Source: Clostridium_AI sp964409685 (GTDB lineage: Bacteria; Bacillota; Clostridia; Lachnospirales; Lachnospiraceae). From it: DNA of 64,000 bases. The stretch is from NCBI GenBank assembly GCA_964409685.1, contig CAYPEJ010000016.1:1-64000 (forward strand), written 5' to 3'. Within the stretch, counting starts at the first letter, position 1; each line of letters opens with the position of its first letter. The notes beneath the pieces are model-generated. The model saw only the letters and a list, made by a program, of their open reading frames with translations, ran no database searches and was not told the origin of the DNA. Made by a program: the position numbers and the translations under genes. Positions 62,923 to 64,000 of this stretch are shown piece after piece.

Positions 62923-63741
62923 ATGGAAACGAAAGTTACTGTAATAGTAGATAATATAGCGAGTGCTGGGATAGCAGGAGAATGGGGGCTTTCTATTCTG
63001 GTTGAATATGAAAATAAGAAGATTCTTGTAGATGTAGGTGCCTCTGGATTGTTTGTAAAGAATATGGAGCAGTTAGGAATAAATGTTGGAGATGTTGATT
63101 ATGCAGTGTTAAGTCATGCACATTATGATCATGCAAATGGAATGCCTAGATTCTTCAAAGAGAATTCCAAGGCAAAGTTTTATTTGAGGGAAACCACTGA
63201 GGAAAATTGTTATTTCAAGAAGTTTATTTTTCACAAATATATAGGTATCCCCAAACACATACTTGTGGATTATTCAGAAAGAATAGAAATAGTTTCAGGT
63301 GATTACCAATTGATGAAGGGAGTTTACTTGATCCCGCACAAAACAAAGGGGTTGGAATATTTGGGAAAACGTGAAAAGATGTATCAGCGTACTTCGAATG
63401 GATGGAAGCCTGATAATTTCTCACATGAGCAAAGTTTGGTTGTAGATACCGACAAAGGACTTGTAATTATCAATAGTTGTTCACATGGAGGAGCTGTAAA
63501 TATCATTAATGAAATAGGTGAAACATTCCCAGAAAAACATATATATGGATTGATAGGAGGATTTCATCTTTTTAATAAATCAGATGACGAGGTTCGTGAC
63601 GTAGCAAAGAAGATTCAAGATACAGGAATTGATTTTGTGTGTACGGGGCATTGTACAAAGGAAAGAGCGTATAGGATAATGAAAGAAGAACTGGGAGATA
63701 AATTAGAACAATTAAAGGTTGGACTGAATATGAAATTTTAA
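62923..63741 (+). CDS. MBL-fold metallohydrolase
   Basis: A 272-residue protein. The metal site HXHXDH is in LSHAHYDHANGMPRFF; further ligands are likely in NSCSHGGAVNIINEI and LIGGFHLFNKSD, and CTGHCTKERAYRIM lies at the end. This follows the branch annotated as 7,8-dihydropterin-6-methyl-4-(beta-D-ribofuranosyl)aminobenzene-phosphate synthase-like, seen in many anaerobes. The true substrate is unknown. It starts 40 bases after the MFS gene and may be co-transcribed. Confidence 0.88.
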   Translation: METKVTVIVDNIASAGIAGEWGLSILVEYENKKILVDVGASGLFVKNMEQLGINVGDVDYAVLSHAHYDHANGMPRFFKENSKAKFYLRETTEENCYFKKFIFHKYIGIPKHILVDYSERIEIVSGDYQLMKGVYLIPHKTKGLEYLGKREKMYQRTSNGWKPDNFSHEQSLVVDTDKGLVIINSCSHGGAVNIINEIGETFPEKHIYGLIGGFHLFNKSDDEVRDVAKKIQDTGIDFVCTGHCTKERAYRIMKEELGDKLEQLKVGLNMKF

Positions 63742-63779
63742 TTGACTAAGCTTTTTATAACTGTAATACACCAAGTATT

Positions 63780-63796
63780 TTGATAAAATTTATCAA
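63780..63796. repeat. Palindrome TTGATAAAATTTATCAA
   Basis: A perfect 17-base palindrome with a central A, 40 bases after the MBL gene. It may be an operator for the leader that follows. Confidence 0.45.
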
Positions 63797-63851
63797 TTAT
63801 TTCTAAAACAGGACAATTTGCTAAAAATGTGTTATTATATTTAAAAGCAAT

Positions 63852-63952
63852 AGTTAGCAATGACTAACTGTAAGAAGGCATTTTATGTATAAGATTGCAA
63901 TATGAGGAAATTGCCTTCTATTTTTTTATAATGGAGTTTGCAATGGCTAACT
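63852..63952 (+). promoter_or_regulatory. Metalloregulator-like boxes around a leader terminator
   Basis: AGTTAG-N6-CTAACT at 63852-63869 is a palindrome of DtxR/IdeR-like layout. GCAATGACTAACT (63857-63869) recurs with one change as GCAATGGCTAACT (63940-63952), on the far side of the terminator hairpin. A ribosome site and ATG (about 63987) of the next gene follow, so this is probably the control region of a gene, perhaps iron-related, beyond the window. Confidence 0.4.
63873..63927 (+). terminator. Terminator or attenuator in the leader of the next gene
   Basis: AGAAGGCA (63873-63880) pairs with TGCCTTCT (63912-63919), then T7 (63921-63927). It lies between the MBL gene and the likely next start. 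Confidence 0.75.
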
Positions 63953-64000
63953 CTGTGAGAGAGGAGAAAAATAGTAAGAATAAATGATTATATTGGTAGA

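Overview
The window looks like a chromosomal segment of a low-GC, anaerobic, Gram-positive Clostridia member, most likely a plant-fibre-degrading Lachnospiraceae species (Lachnoclostridium phytofermentans-like; this is inferred from gene content, not from a database match). Supporting signs are pyruvate formate-lyase with its activase, tyrosine-dependent thiazole synthesis (ThiH), an ftsEX/M23/ctp/uvrBA block, a stand-alone multi-sugar ABC ATPase, a secreted protease carrying a cellulose-binding module, strong AGGAGG ribosome sites and U-rich terminators.

Layout. 1-3240 is a graveyard: an IS30-family transposase running off the left edge, a second IS30 C-terminal relic, the tail of an ABC-2 permease, an acyl-carrier-protein tail cut by the relic, and one intact PHP-domain gene. 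3259-7468 (minus) holds an S66 LD-carboxypeptidase and the pyruvate formate-lyase operon, in which the enzyme is split: the glycyl-radical domain is a separate 80-residue gene between the catalytic subunit and pflA. 7963-11901 is thiSFGHE behind a promoter and a strong hairpin/terminator leader that is not a TPP riboswitch. 11920-13542 encodes the metalloprotease-CBM3 protein. 13656-16585 holds an orphan LytTR regulator, a 0.8-kb probable non-coding transcript rich in ACAAAAGA-like motifs, and an aminotransferase. 16635-20273 holds a YmfI-like reductase and a cell-envelope set (degenerate LCP/LytR_C protein, WecG/TagA transferase, YitT). 20464-22997 is the sugar ATPase and a CdaR-type regulator. 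23025-32886 is ftsE-ftsX-M23 peptidase-ctp, then uvrB-uvrA-yfbR behind a LexA-like box. guaA follows at 33073-34617.

From the 3' end of guaA to about 48.4 kb the content becomes accessory: very AT-rich, with broken genes (XRE regulator, DUF1016 nuclease, RhuM, IS3) and systems that look like conflict or defence modules. The main one is a three-gene operon at 41921-45481: nuclease-like effector, small middle component, and a DUF3732-type ABC ATPase. This matches the ABC-three-component (ABC-3C) conflict systems. A 683-residue TPR protein just after guaA begins with a similar nuclease-like motif and may be a single-gene system. An ABC transporter operon with an attenuator-like leader lies between them. 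Small acetyltransferase genes follow.

The right end carries a 3464-residue secreted Ig-rich protein, then a methyltransferase, an APH-type kinase, a MerR-type regulator, an MFS transporter and an MBL-fold hydrolase. It ends in a leader with a terminator and a metalloregulator-like palindrome that probably belongs to a gene beyond the edge. No rRNA, tRNA or CRISPR array was seen.
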